Shown: positions 1-7,373 of the stretch, piece by piece
Layout of the letters: every line of letters starts with the position of its first letter
Position numbering within the stretch: the first letter of the stretch is position 1
Source: Prevotella sp. UBA746
GTDB taxonomy: Bacteria; Bacteroidota; Bacteroidia; Bacteroidales; Bacteroidaceae
DNA length: 9,988 nucleotides
Assembly (NCBI GenBank): GCA_002298545.1
Contig: DBKQ01000026.1
Span: forward strand, 1-9,988
Reading direction: 5' to 3'
Notes under the pieces: model-generated
The model's database searches: none
Seen by the model: the letters and a program-made list of their open reading frames with translations, nothing else
Told to the model about the DNA's origin: nothing
Translations under genes and position numbers: made by a program

Positions 1-524
1 TGACTCCAAAAGTCTACCGCAGTAACTCCCTTTGCCAGTATGCCGACAGCATAGGCTACTACCACAACGATCTGGAATACGCCATGTATGATGCCGACCG
101 CAGCAGCTCCGACAAACCGTCCATACAGCTTGTTGCCGATGCCAATGCAAGACTTCTCACCATGTCTACTGGTTTCAACAAAGACGGCGGGCTCACGGCA
201 GCCGAACAACTGTCAATAGCATCTGATATCGATGCCATCAGAAACACCGACGAAACCCTTTCCTTTACCGAATACTGCAACAAACTGAAAAAACATAATC
301 CCGAAGACAGCGAATACATCGACTACTGTGCCGAATACATCTATACGGCAGTCTATGCTAACCTTTCCAATCTCGCCGAATACACCGACAACGTAATCTA
401 CCAGATACAACATTCCAACGTTGACGTACAAGACAAGCAGACACTCTACAGCGGCATTCAGATAGCCTATGCCAGTATCTTGTATTCACAGAACATGAAT
501 TTCAAAAACATTTCCAATCGATAA
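1..524 (+). CDS. Unrecognised protein, C-terminal part (5' end outside window)
   Basis: The reading frame is open from base 3 to a TAA at 522-524, so about 173 C-terminal residues of a longer protein are visible; an ATG at 84 lies inside this frame and is unlikely to be the real start. The visible part is hydrophilic, mostly helical in appearance and rich in Tyr, Asp, Asn and Ser, with no membrane segment and no catalytic motif I can name. It begins TPKVYRSNSLCQYADSIGYY. The stop is only 11 bases before the protease start at 536, so the two are probably co-transcribed. That neighbour is exported, so this protein may be exported too, but its N-terminus is not visible. It could be the C-terminal part of a paralogue of the glycine-rich lipoprotein that begins at 9664, because the general style is similar. 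The two visible parts do not overlap, so this cannot be tested here. Function unknown. Confidence 0.75.
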   Translation, partial: TPKVYRSNSLCQYADSIGYYHNDLEYAMYDADRSSSDKPSIQLVADANARLLTMSTGFNKDGGLTAAEQLSIASDIDAIRNTDETLSFTEYCNKLKKHNPEDSEYIDYCAEYIYTAVYANLSNLAEYTDNVIYQIQHSNVDVQDKQTLYSGIQIAYASILYSQNMNFKNISNR

Positions 525-535
525 AACCGTAAATT

Positions 536-3298
536 ATGAAACATTTTATACTCATTCTGATTTCACTTTTGTATTCTCTACAATTTGTTTCTGCCCAAAC
601 TTTGAATAAAAGTCTTGTCAGCAGCCAGCGACTTGCCTATGCTGCGGCAAAACGGCTTATGGGGACGAACAATACATACAAATACTATGTAAGCAAGACC
701 ATGGTGCAGAAGGACGGCGAATCCCGTTGGCTCGTTTTTGTCGACAAGATGCCGAGAGCCGGTTGGGAACACCCATGCTCTTATGTCTATGCAAAGCCCG
801 GCGACAGTTCTGCGGAAAACTGCATAGTCGTTGATACGGTATGCCCTCCGTCAGACATCCAACTTACTCCAATTCTGAAAAACAACGGCGCAACGGACAA
901 CATAGTTCAGGTAAGCGTTGAAAAAGGTCCTGAAAACCCATATGCCTCCCATACGTATGCAGTAATTCTCAGTGGCGGTAAAGAAAAGAACAGCAACAGC
1001 TGTCGTTACTGGAACGACTGCTCGTTCATTTACCAGACCCTGACAAAGAGATACAATGTTCCTAAGTCAAATGTGAAAGTCCTTATGTCCGACGGTACAG
1101 ACCCAGCAGACGACATGTGCGACGAGCTTGGAGGTGAGACATTTTCCTCTCCAATAGACCTTGATGGGGATGGCTCTGCCGATATAGAATATTCAGCTAC
1201 AAAATCCAATCTGAGAAAAGTCTTTTCAGAGTTGTCGTCTACCCTTGGTGATGAAGACCACCTGTTAGTCTTTGTAATCGACCACGGTGGCTACGACAAA
1301 CAGAAGAAATCCTCGTATATCTGTCTGTGGAACGGAGAGCAACTCTATCCTGACGAACTGAACGGTTATATAGAGAACTGCGGTGCCGGTTATATCAGCT
1401 TCCTTCTTGGACAGTGCAATGCTGGTGGCTTCGTCAAACCCCTTCAAGCCAAGAACCGTATAATAATGACAGCCTGTGGTGAAAAGGAAAAGTCTTTCGG
1501 TTGTGAGGAACTTCCTTTTGACGAGTATGTATATCGCTGGACATGTGGTATCAATGGCCGTGACGCCTATGGAAAGCTTTTGAATAATTTTTGTTACATG
1601 CCGAATTATCTCCCCTATTACAAAACCCTCAAGTCTGCTCATGCCTATGCTTGCCAAACAGACGTGTATGTTTCAAAAAACGCAATTGTTACCGAAACCC
1701 CGGAGTTGTCAATGTTTGAGAATTCAACAGCTGACGACTTGACATTCGACTATGTTCCCGATGTTTGTGAACTTTATATCACGAGCGGCGAGGAGCCGAC
1801 AACTCCGAGGGAAACTTTTGTCCTTCCAGACAATTACATCAACCTTGATTTAAGTAAGCCGTTGTGTAGACAGCTTTCTCCTTTGTCTCGCTATGTTTAT
1901 TGGAATAGTGCCGACATCTGGCTACGTCACAAAGATGATGGATTGATCAATCATATTCATCAAGGCGGTTGCCTCGATGAAGACGAAAAGACTGTGTATA
2001 TCTATGCCAAGATAAGGAACCGTGGTGTCAAGACATATGATTCGGGTTCAAAAAATTTAAATCTATGGTGGGCACGCTCAGCGATGAAAATAGACATGGA
2101 TACATGGAAAGGCATGAAGACAGCTCCCGGCAAGGGCGTGTATGGCAACAATATGGGATGGACCCCGATTTTTGACACTCTTGAACCAGGAGATTCTACC
2201 ATAGTCAGTATGGACTATACTTTCAACAACGGATATTTGGCATATGCTCGTCAGAAAGATTTCAATGTCTGTCTGCTTGCGTTTATAGTAGATAACAGTG
2301 AGATAGAGGACAGTGAGGGAGATGTTATAGACGACAAGACTTTGGGAGCAAAGGTGTGGTCCACAAGGCGTATGGCGCAGAAAAACCTTACCTCGGCTTT
2401 TGAACAGATTATGCAACCTTCAGTAATAATACCTTATTATGATGGCCTGTCAAATTGTGAACTTCGTACTACGGTTTCATCTGCCGATTCTGCTGTTTTC
2501 AAGCATATGAATGTATATATGAACGTATCTAACGGCTCCATGACCTCTATGACTTTGCAAAAAAGAGGCGAACTGTCTCCGAGAACATTAAATCCAGCAT
2601 TAACATCAAACAAGGTAATGCTTGCCGACAGCTGCCGTATCGGTAATATTCAGCTGACAGGCAAGAAAGTCTGCACCATGACAATCTCTGCAGAAGAAAT
2701 AGCTGCAGAAGACATTCTTAAAGACAGGGACTACACGGTAAACGTAGAACTTTACAATCCTGTACTTGAAAGATCACTCGGTGGACAATCGTTTATCGTA
2801 AGGCAGAAAGCCCGCAAGCGTATAGACTTCGATGTGTCAGACCGTCTTGATGGAAAAGGAAATTATGAGTTGTGTATGACATCCCCGAGCGAGGCTATAG
2901 ACTGCGTATGGAAAGACAAGGACGGAAATGTCGTAGGTACAGGCAATAAATGTCTCGTACCGGCGAATGCAGCATCAAACGTGTATACGATAGAAGCAAA
3001 AGCTAATGCCGATGGTGCCGTCAACTACAAGGCAGTAATCCTTCAGCGCATTCCCAAGATAGAAAATGTCCGCACAGTTTCCGACACGGAAATTTCTGTT
3101 GATTTCTCCTCTCCCGTATGCAGGAATACATCACTGCGTCTTGCTTCAGCCTCTGGTGGAGATGCGGTAAAGGACTTCCCCGTAGAAGAGGGTGTGAAAA
3201 ACGTAACATTGCCCACAGGGGCGATTAAGAGTAAAGTGTCTTCTGTCAGCCTTGTAGAGAACGGCAAGTTGACAGAGAATGTAAAACTTGCAAAATAA
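536..3298 (+). CDS. Exported clan CD (C13/caspase-like) cysteine protease, multidomain
   Basis: A 920-residue exported protein predicted to be a cysteine endopeptidase of the legumain/gingipain/caspase fold. Seen: a signal peptide (residues 1-20, cleavage after VSA), an N-terminal domain of about 100 residues that may be a propeptide, and a caspase-like domain from about 138 to 375. That domain starts with the strand YAVILSGG (141-148). The likely catalytic dyad is His250 in FVIDHGG and Cys294 in FLLGQCNAGG, each after a hydrophobic strand and 44 residues apart, as is usual in clan CD. A DLDGDGSAD loop (208-216) looks like a calcium-binding insert. Residues about 485-630 resemble a CARDB-type beta domain (VYIYAKIRNRG at 487-497). 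The last 75 residues resemble a type IX secretion C-terminal sorting domain, ending SLVENGKLTENVKLAK. The start lies 11 bases after the upstream stop, which suggests an operon. The protease fold is well supported; substrate, family (C13 rather than another clan CD family) and type IX export are inferred. Confidence 0.82.
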   Translation: MKHFILILISLLYSLQFVSAQTLNKSLVSSQRLAYAAAKRLMGTNNTYKYYVSKTMVQKDGESRWLVFVDKMPRAGWEHPCSYVYAKPGDSSAENCIVVDTVCPPSDIQLTPILKNNGATDNIVQVSVEKGPENPYASHTYAVILSGGKEKNSNSCRYWNDCSFIYQTLTKRYNVPKSNVKVLMSDGTDPADDMCDELGGETFSSPIDLDGDGSADIEYSATKSNLRKVFSELSSTLGDEDHLLVFVIDHGGYDKQKKSSYICLWNGEQLYPDELNGYIENCGAGYISFLLGQCNAGGFVKPLQAKNRIIMTACGEKEKSFGCEELPFDEYVYRWTCGINGRDAYGKLLNNFCYMPNYLPYYKTLKSAHAYACQTDVYVSKNAIVTETPELSMFENSTADDLTFDYVPDVCELYITSGEEPTTPRETFVLPDNYINLDLSKPLCRQLSPLSRYVYWNSADIWLRHKDDGLINHIHQGGCLDEDEKTVYIYAKIRNRGVKTYDSGSKNLNLWWARSAMKIDMDTWKGMKTAPGKGVYGNNMGWTPIFDTLEPGDSTIVSMDYTFNNGYLAYARQKDFNVCLLAFIVDNSEIEDSEGDVIDDKTLGAKVWSTRRMAQKNLTSAFEQIMQPSVIIPYYDGLSNCELRTTVSSADSAVFKHMNVYMNVSNGSMTSMTLQKRGELSPRTLNPALTSNKVMLADSCRIGNIQLTGKKVCTMTISAEEIAAEDILKDRDYTVNVELYNPVLERSLGGQSFIVRQKARKRIDFDVSDRLDGKGNYELCMTSPSEAIDCVWKDKDGNVVGTGNKCLVPANAASNVYTIEAKANADGAVNYKAVILQRIPKIENVRTVSDTEISVDFSSPVCRNTSLRLASASGGDAVKDFPVEEGVKNVTLPTGAIKSKVSSVSLVENGKLTENVKLAK

Positions 3299-3334
3299 TT
3301 GAGAGAAAGTGTATTACCGTCTGTAAATAATGCA

Positions 3335-3342
3335 TATATTTG
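3335..3342 (+). promoter_or_regulatory. Putative Bacteroidetes -7 promoter element of the LRR gene
   Basis: TATATTTG matches the Bacteroidetes -7 consensus TAnnTTTG exactly and is followed by CAG, as in many promoters of this phylum. It lies in the 104-base gap after the protease gene and would give a leader of about 55 bases before the ATG at 3403. I see no convincing -33 TTTG at the usual distance, so the promoter may be weak or need an activator. Confidence 0.5.
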
Positions 3343-3402
3343 CAGATGCGGATGCAATTCTAAATAGTATTATAATTATCCAAACATTAAAATCTTGTTA
3401 AT

Positions 3403-4980
3403 ATGAAGAAACTATTGACAATTCTGGCGATGTTCGCATGCCTTGCAGCTTTCTCCAAGACTGTAGTAAAGGTGAACATCAAATATGAAGGACGCTTGTC
3501 TGCAGCGATAAAGAGCAGCGGCAAGAATGCGTATGCGATAGACTCCCTTGTAATAAAGGGGTATTTTATGGACGATGACTATGCTACGCTCCGTGACTAT
3601 ATAAACAATGGTCGTCTCCGGGGAATAGACCTCTCTGGTGTGGAGAACATTTCCACGATTCCTTACGGTGCATTTTCCACGACGAAGGTAAATTCCGCTG
3701 AAATCGCCCAAAAGGATGCATCGGAATCTTTGTTGATAACAAAACTCGAGTATATAACGTTGCCTCCGTATGTGCGCGAGATATCCGACCGTGCATTCAT
3801 GATGACCACCCTCCGTTGTATAGACCTGCCCAAGCTTACCCGTATAGGCAGTGAGGCATTCTACGGTTGTCCGGATCTGAAGTCTGTAACTTTTCATCAG
3901 GCGGATGTCCCTTATGTAAAAGACGGACATGCCTTCGACAATATTCCTGCCGATGCTACGCTTTATGTCCCGGAGAATATGGCAGAGAAATTCAAAGGTT
4001 CCGCCGACTTCTCCAATTTCAGCAATATAAAGGAAGACGGCAGCCTGTTCGTGATAAGGGAATTCAACCTTGACGAAAATTCGCAGCCTCTTGAAACTTT
4101 GCTCGGCGACGACATGCTCAAGGTAGATTCCATACGTATTACGGGGTATCTGCCCCATAGCGATGTCAGAGCCTTGCGTCTCGGTGCTTGCTACGGCAGA
4201 CTTTCGGGTATAGACCTGAGCAGCTGTAGAATAGAAAACGACGTTTTGCCGGATGGTGCATTCATCAGCGTAGACGACCCTCCATACACTCCGTCAGAGA
4301 GCTATCTAATGGATGTTGCCTACAATCTGCGCTTTTTCCGCTTCCCCGAGGGCTTAAAGTCAACAGGTTGCAACACTTTCCAGAAGGCGAGATTCCTGTC
4401 AATAGAATTCCCGTCGTCTCTTGACAGAATCGAAGCTGATGCTTTTGAAAACGGCGAGATAGACGGCAATCTTGTGATACCTGAAGGCGTTACTTGGATA
4501 GACGTTCATGCATTCGACGGAAATGCAGTAAAAGGAGATGTATATCTTCCGTCAACTCTGGAGTATGTTGACAACGCCGCCTTGGGAATTATAAGCAATG
4601 ATAACCTTAAATCCGGCAAGAAATTCTATTATAACAGAATGACCCCTCCGGTGCAGAAAACGCCGGGGCGCAATTATTACCCATTGATGAATTATAATTA
4701 TTCCTCTTTTAAGATGCTGTCGAAATCCGACTGGACGCTGTATGTTCCTGTTGGAGCAAAGGCTGCATTTGCTGCAGACGAGAATTGGGGATTGTTCCCT
4801 AATATTGTCGAGACCCCCAACCTTACTGGCGGCACGAGTGGTATTACTGCCACAACAACATCAGTAGTTAAGACAAAAGACGCTCGCATCTACACCCTCG
4901 ACGGCAGATATGTCGGTACGGACATGACTCGTCTCGGTAAGGGAGTGTATGTGGTGAATGGGAAGAAGGTGGTGAGGTAA
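3403..4980 (+). CDS. Exported BspA-like leucine-rich repeat protein
   Basis: A 525-residue exported protein with LRR_5 (BspA/Treponema-type) repeats, a family of surface proteins often involved in binding host or partner molecules. Seen: a signal peptide (about residues 1-18), then LRR units with typical phrases such as YITLPPYVREISDRAF and GSEAFYGCPDLKSVTF, and a second set from about 241 including LVIPEGVTWIDVHAFDG. Each set closes with a characteristic segment (ATLYVPENMAEKF and WTLYVPVGAKAAF). The protein starts twice with the same cap: residues 46-91 and 241-286 correspond at an offset of about 195, sharing the GRLxGIDLS phrase, so it arose by internal duplication. The last 30 residues (496-525, from IYTLDGR to GVYVVNGKKVVR) are the common Bacteroidetes C-terminal motif linked to surface export. 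It has its own putative promoter and is followed by a hairpin, so it is probably monocistronic. Family assignment is secure; ligand unknown. Confidence 0.88.
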   Translation: MKKLLTILAMFACLAAFSKTVVKVNIKYEGRLSAAIKSSGKNAYAIDSLVIKGYFMDDDYATLRDYINNGRLRGIDLSGVENISTIPYGAFSTTKVNSAEIAQKDASESLLITKLEYITLPPYVREISDRAFMMTTLRCIDLPKLTRIGSEAFYGCPDLKSVTFHQADVPYVKDGHAFDNIPADATLYVPENMAEKFKGSADFSNFSNIKEDGSLFVIREFNLDENSQPLETLLGDDMLKVDSIRITGYLPHSDVRALRLGACYGRLSGIDLSSCRIENDVLPDGAFISVDDPPYTPSESYLMDVAYNLRFFRFPEGLKSTGCNTFQKARFLSIEFPSSLDRIEADAFENGEIDGNLVIPEGVTWIDVHAFDGNAVKGDVYLPSTLEYVDNAALGIISNDNLKSGKKFYYNRMTPPVQKTPGRNYYPLMNYNYSSFKMLSKSDWTLYVPVGAKAAFAADENWGLFPNIVETPNLTGGTSGITATTTSVVKTKDARIYTLDGRYVGTDMTRLGKGVYVVNGKKVVR

Positions 4981-5007
4981 AATACAACACCTAAATACCC
5001 ACCCTGA

Positions 5008-5024
5008 CCCTCCCGAAGGGAGGG
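5008..5024. terminator. GC-rich perfect hairpin after the LRR gene
   Basis: CCCTCCC-GAA-GGGAGGG forms a perfect 7-bp stem with a 3-base loop, 27 bases after the LRR stop codon. No T-run follows, so it is not a classical intrinsic terminator. It may act as a transcript-end stabiliser, or be one copy of a dispersed palindromic repeat, since C/G-rich hairpins of this kind are frequent in Bacteroidales intergenic regions. Confidence 0.45.
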
Positions 5025-5074
5025 AATGAAGATAGCTGGTAAACTAAATGCTTTGAAATGCTTTTAGATAAGAA

Positions 5075-5114
5075 ATGACTGCTCCGCTCTACAAAAAAAG
5101 AGTGGGGCAGTTGT
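5075..5114 (+). other. Long RNA hairpin downstream of the LRR gene
   Basis: ACTGCTCCGCTCT (5078-5090) pairs with AGAGTGGGGCAGT (5099-5111) as RNA: 13 pairs, two of them G-U wobbles, around an A-rich 8-base loop (5091-5098). Adding three weaker pairs extends it to 5075-5114. The wobble pairs indicate that it would be stable as RNA in the + orientation. It could be a transcript end, an attenuator or a repeat unit; no T-run follows. Confidence 0.5.
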
Positions 5115-5175
5115 CGTATAATACAGAACTGTTGCATTTGCATAATCTTACGTACATTTAGCCACTAAAAAAAAG

Positions 5176-5380
5176 AAAAAGTTTCAACCTGTACGGTTGG
5201 GAATCATAGTAGGTGCGGTGTCTCACCGCACAATGAGGAATGTTATCAAGCATTTTATCAACTCTAAATAGTCATAATGTACTTGCTACTGTGCGGTGAG
5301 ACACCGCACCTACTACCTTGGACATCATTTATTGATAATAAGAACTATCATTTCCAACCGTACAGGTCGAAAAGTTTTTC
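5176..5380. repeat. Nested inverted-repeat mosaic of two REP-like palindromes
   Basis: Two different units each occur twice, in opposite orientation, around a 57-base centre. The inner unit (5207-5232 and 5290-5315) is a perfect 26-base inverted repeat and contains the palindrome GTGCGGTG-TCT-CACCGCAC (5213-5231). The outer unit (5187-5200 and 5354-5367) matches over 14 bases (ACCTGTACGGTTGG and its complement), with hairpin arms CAACC/GGTTG in the left copy and A-rich flanks (5176-5184 and 5371-5380) that also partly match. The arrangement resembles bacterial interspersed mosaic elements built from REP sequences. No transposase lies between the arms. Confidence 0.8.
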
Positions 5381-5390
5381 CATTATTTTA

Positions 5391-5476
5391 CCCTCACACC
5401 CTCACACCTTGCCCCGAAACGCCCTGTATATCGGTATTTCAGATGGTGAGGGATAGTGTGAGGGATGGTGAGGGTA
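5391..5476. repeat. CCCTCAC / GTGAGGG clustered inverted repeats
   Basis: Two CCCTCAC units in tandem (5391-5397 and 5399-5405) face three GTGAGGG units (5446-5452, 5458-5464, 5468-5474) across about 40 bases. The two sides are complementary: for example CCCTCACAC pairs with GTGTGAGGG at 5456-5464. The repeat ends just before the -33 element of the ATPase promoter, so it could fold at the transcription control region or be bound by a protein as spaced sites (12- and 10-base steps). Confidence 0.65.
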
Positions 5477-5499
5477 GATACTGTATTTTCCCCTTTTTC

Positions 5500-5530
5500 T
5501 TTGCGTTTTCACGGAAAATCCATAACTTTG
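5500..5530 (+). promoter_or_regulatory. Bacteroidetes-type promoter of the ATPase/nuclease gene
   Basis: TTTG (5500-5503), 19 bases, then TAACTTTG (5523-5530) is a near-ideal Bacteroidetes sigma promoter (-33 TTTG, -7 TAnnTTTG). Transcription would start near 5536, giving a leader of about 33 bases before the ATG at 5569. It decides the start of the following gene: the open frame reaches back to an ATG at 5296, but that stretch lies upstream of the promoter and inside the repeats. A 9-base direct repeat CGGAAAATC (5512-5520 and 5531-5539) brackets the -7 element. Confidence 0.78.
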
Positions 5531-5568
5531 CGGAAAATCACTATATAAGACAAAACTATCGGCAGATT

Positions 5569-7338
5569 ATGGCAGAGAATACAGAGAACAAAAAGAGATA
5601 CCCCAAGAGAATCCCTTACGGCATGATGAACTTCGTTAATGTAAGGGAGAGAGGCTGTTATTATGTCGACAAGACAAGATTTATCGAAAAGATAGAAGAC
5701 TCCAACATGTTCTTCTTCTTTATCCGTCCGCGTCGTTTCGGCAAGAGCCTGACGATGTCTATGCTCCAACATTACTACGACGTGAACGATGCCGACAAGT
5801 TCGACATGCTCTACAAGGGACTTTATATCGGCGACCATCCAACGCCGGAGCATAACAAGTATCTTGTGATAACCCTAAACTTCGCTGTTGTTAATGCCGA
5901 ACTCGACAACTACCGCAAGGCTCTCGATGCACATTGCAATACGGAGTTTGGCGTGTTCTGCGACAGGTACAGTAAATACTTGCCCGACGGAATGTGGGAG
6001 CGTATGAAGAGTGAATGTAACGGAGCCGTGGAACAGCTTGATTTCATTTATAAGCGTTGTGCGGAGGTCGGTCAGAAGATATACCTCTTTATCGACGAGT
6101 ACGACCACTTTACGAACAAAATACTTGCCGAGCCAGGCTGTCTCGACGATTACCGTTCGGAGACCCACGGCACGGGTTACCTCCGTAACTTCTTCGACAC
6201 GATAAAGGCAGGCACATATTCCTCAATAGAGCGCGTCTTCGTCACGGGTGTAAGTCCCGTAACAATGGACGACCTTACGAGCGGCTTCAATATCGGCACC
6301 AATTATACCCTAAACTACGAGTTCAACGAGATGGTAGGTTTCACGGAAGCTGAAGTCCGCGCCATGCTGACCTACTATACCGACTTCTGCAATCTCCATA
6401 AATATACAGTTGACGAACTGATAGAGATAATGAAACCGTGGTACGACAACTATTGTTTTGCCAAGGTTGCCTATGGCGAGACAACAATGTATAATTCCAA
6501 CATGGTGCTCTATTTCATCGACAACTATGTCAATGGCAGAGGTAGAATACCTGACAATATGGTGGAAGAGAACATCCGCGTAGACTACAACAAGCTTCGT
6601 ATGCTTATCCGCCGCGACAAGGAATTTGCCCATGATGCGAGCGTAATCCAGAATCTCGTTAACAACGGTTTCATTACTGGCACCCTGAAGACCGGTTTCC
6701 CGGCTGAGAATATCGGCGACCCGGACAACTTCGTCAGTCTGCTCTACTATTTCGGTATGGTTACGATAGGCGGCACCTATAAGGGAAAGATGAAATTTGT
6801 CATCCCCAACGAGGTAGTCCGCGAGCAGATATTCCGCTACCTACTCGACACATACAAAGAAAACGACCTCACGTTTGAGAACTACGAGATGTCCGACCTT
6901 GCCAGCGAACTTGCCTACGACGGCAACTGGAAGTCTTATTTCCAGTATATCGGCAATGCCATCCACCGCTACTCCTCTCAGCGCGACAAGCAGAAGGGCG
7001 AGTATTTCGTTCATGGTTTCACCCTCGCCATGACCTGTCAGAATCCTTATTACCGTCCGATATCAGAGAGCGACACCCAAGAAGGTTATGCCGACATCTT
7101 CATGATGCCGCTTCTCGACATTTATTCCGACATGCTCCACTCATATATTATCGAACTGAAATATGCCAAGAGCAAGGACCCGGAAACAAGGGTTGAAGAG
7201 CTAAGGAAACAGGCTACCGAACAGGTAAAGCGTTATGCTGAGACGGAAATGGTGAAGTCTGCCGTTAAGACAACCACTCTTCACCGTATAGTTGTTGTTT
7301 TCCACGGCACGGAGATGGTGGTGTGCGAGGAGGTATAA
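5569..7338 (+). CDS. AAA-ATPase-like / PD-(D/E)XK nuclease-like protein
   Basis: A 589-residue cytoplasmic protein of the two-domain family with an N-terminal AAA-ATPase-like domain and a C-terminal PD-(D/E)XK nuclease-like domain (Pfam AAA-ATPase_like plus PDDEXK_9, formerly DUF1703). Seen: the family opening RIPYGMMNFVNVRERGCYYVDKTRF (here cited by positions 14-38), a Walker A-like RPRRFGKS (53-60), and a Walker B-like IYLFIDEYD (171-179, with D176 and E177). Near the C-terminus are ADIF (D509) and IELKYAK (E529, K531), which fit the D...ExK nuclease core. Length is normal and nothing is truncated. The start at 5569 is chosen because the promoter at 5500-5530 lies inside the longer frame that begins at 5296. 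Family members are often multicopy in Bacteroidetes, and their cellular role is not established; DNA-related or defence roles are possible. Its upstream region is crowded with palindromes. The domain calls are firm, the activity inferred. Confidence 0.88.
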   Translation: MAENTENKKRYPKRIPYGMMNFVNVRERGCYYVDKTRFIEKIEDSNMFFFFIRPRRFGKSLTMSMLQHYYDVNDADKFDMLYKGLYIGDHPTPEHNKYLVITLNFAVVNAELDNYRKALDAHCNTEFGVFCDRYSKYLPDGMWERMKSECNGAVEQLDFIYKRCAEVGQKIYLFIDEYDHFTNKILAEPGCLDDYRSETHGTGYLRNFFDTIKAGTYSSIERVFVTGVSPVTMDDLTSGFNIGTNYTLNYEFNEMVGFTEAEVRAMLTYYTDFCNLHKYTVDELIEIMKPWYDNYCFAKVAYGETTMYNSNMVLYFIDNYVNGRGRIPDNMVEENIRVDYNKLRMLIRRDKEFAHDASVIQNLVNNGFITGTLKTGFPAENIGDPDNFVSLLYYFGMVTIGGTYKGKMKFVIPNEVVREQIFRYLLDTYKENDLTFENYEMSDLASELAYDGNWKSYFQYIGNAIHRYSSQRDKQKGEYFVHGFTLAMTCQNPYYRPISESDTQEGYADIFMMPLLDIYSDMLHSYIIELKYAKSKDPETRVEELRKQATEQVKRYAETEMVKSAVKTTTLHRIVVVFHGTEMVVCEEV

Positions 7339-7373
7339 CATTAGGAAATAGATAATAATAACGAAAAATAGAG

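Noticed and set aside
3412..4158. 248-residue reverse-strand open frame
   Set aside because: It lies entirely within the LRR gene, has no recognisable domain or signal, and mirrors the codon pattern of the + strand gene.
5008..5111. Classical intrinsic terminators
   Set aside because: Both hairpins are stable, but neither is followed by a T-run, so only a possible transcript-end role is kept.
5176..5380. Insertion sequence with terminal inverted repeats
   Set aside because: Only 57 bases lie between the inner arms, no transposase is present, and I find no target duplication.
5176..5476. CRISPR array
   Set aside because: The repeats are inverted and of several kinds, not direct repeats with regular spacers, and no cas gene is nearby.
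5296..5568. N-terminal extension of the ATPase/nuclease from ATG 5296
   Set aside because: It is encoded by the inverted repeats and lies upstream of a strong promoter; its residues do not look like any domain, while the family's usual start follows ATG 5569.
5000..7373. The ATPase/nuclease gene with its repeats as a complete mobile island
   Set aside because: No matching repeat or attachment-like sequence is visible at the right border (7339-7373), and the gene's composition is like that of its left-hand neighbours.
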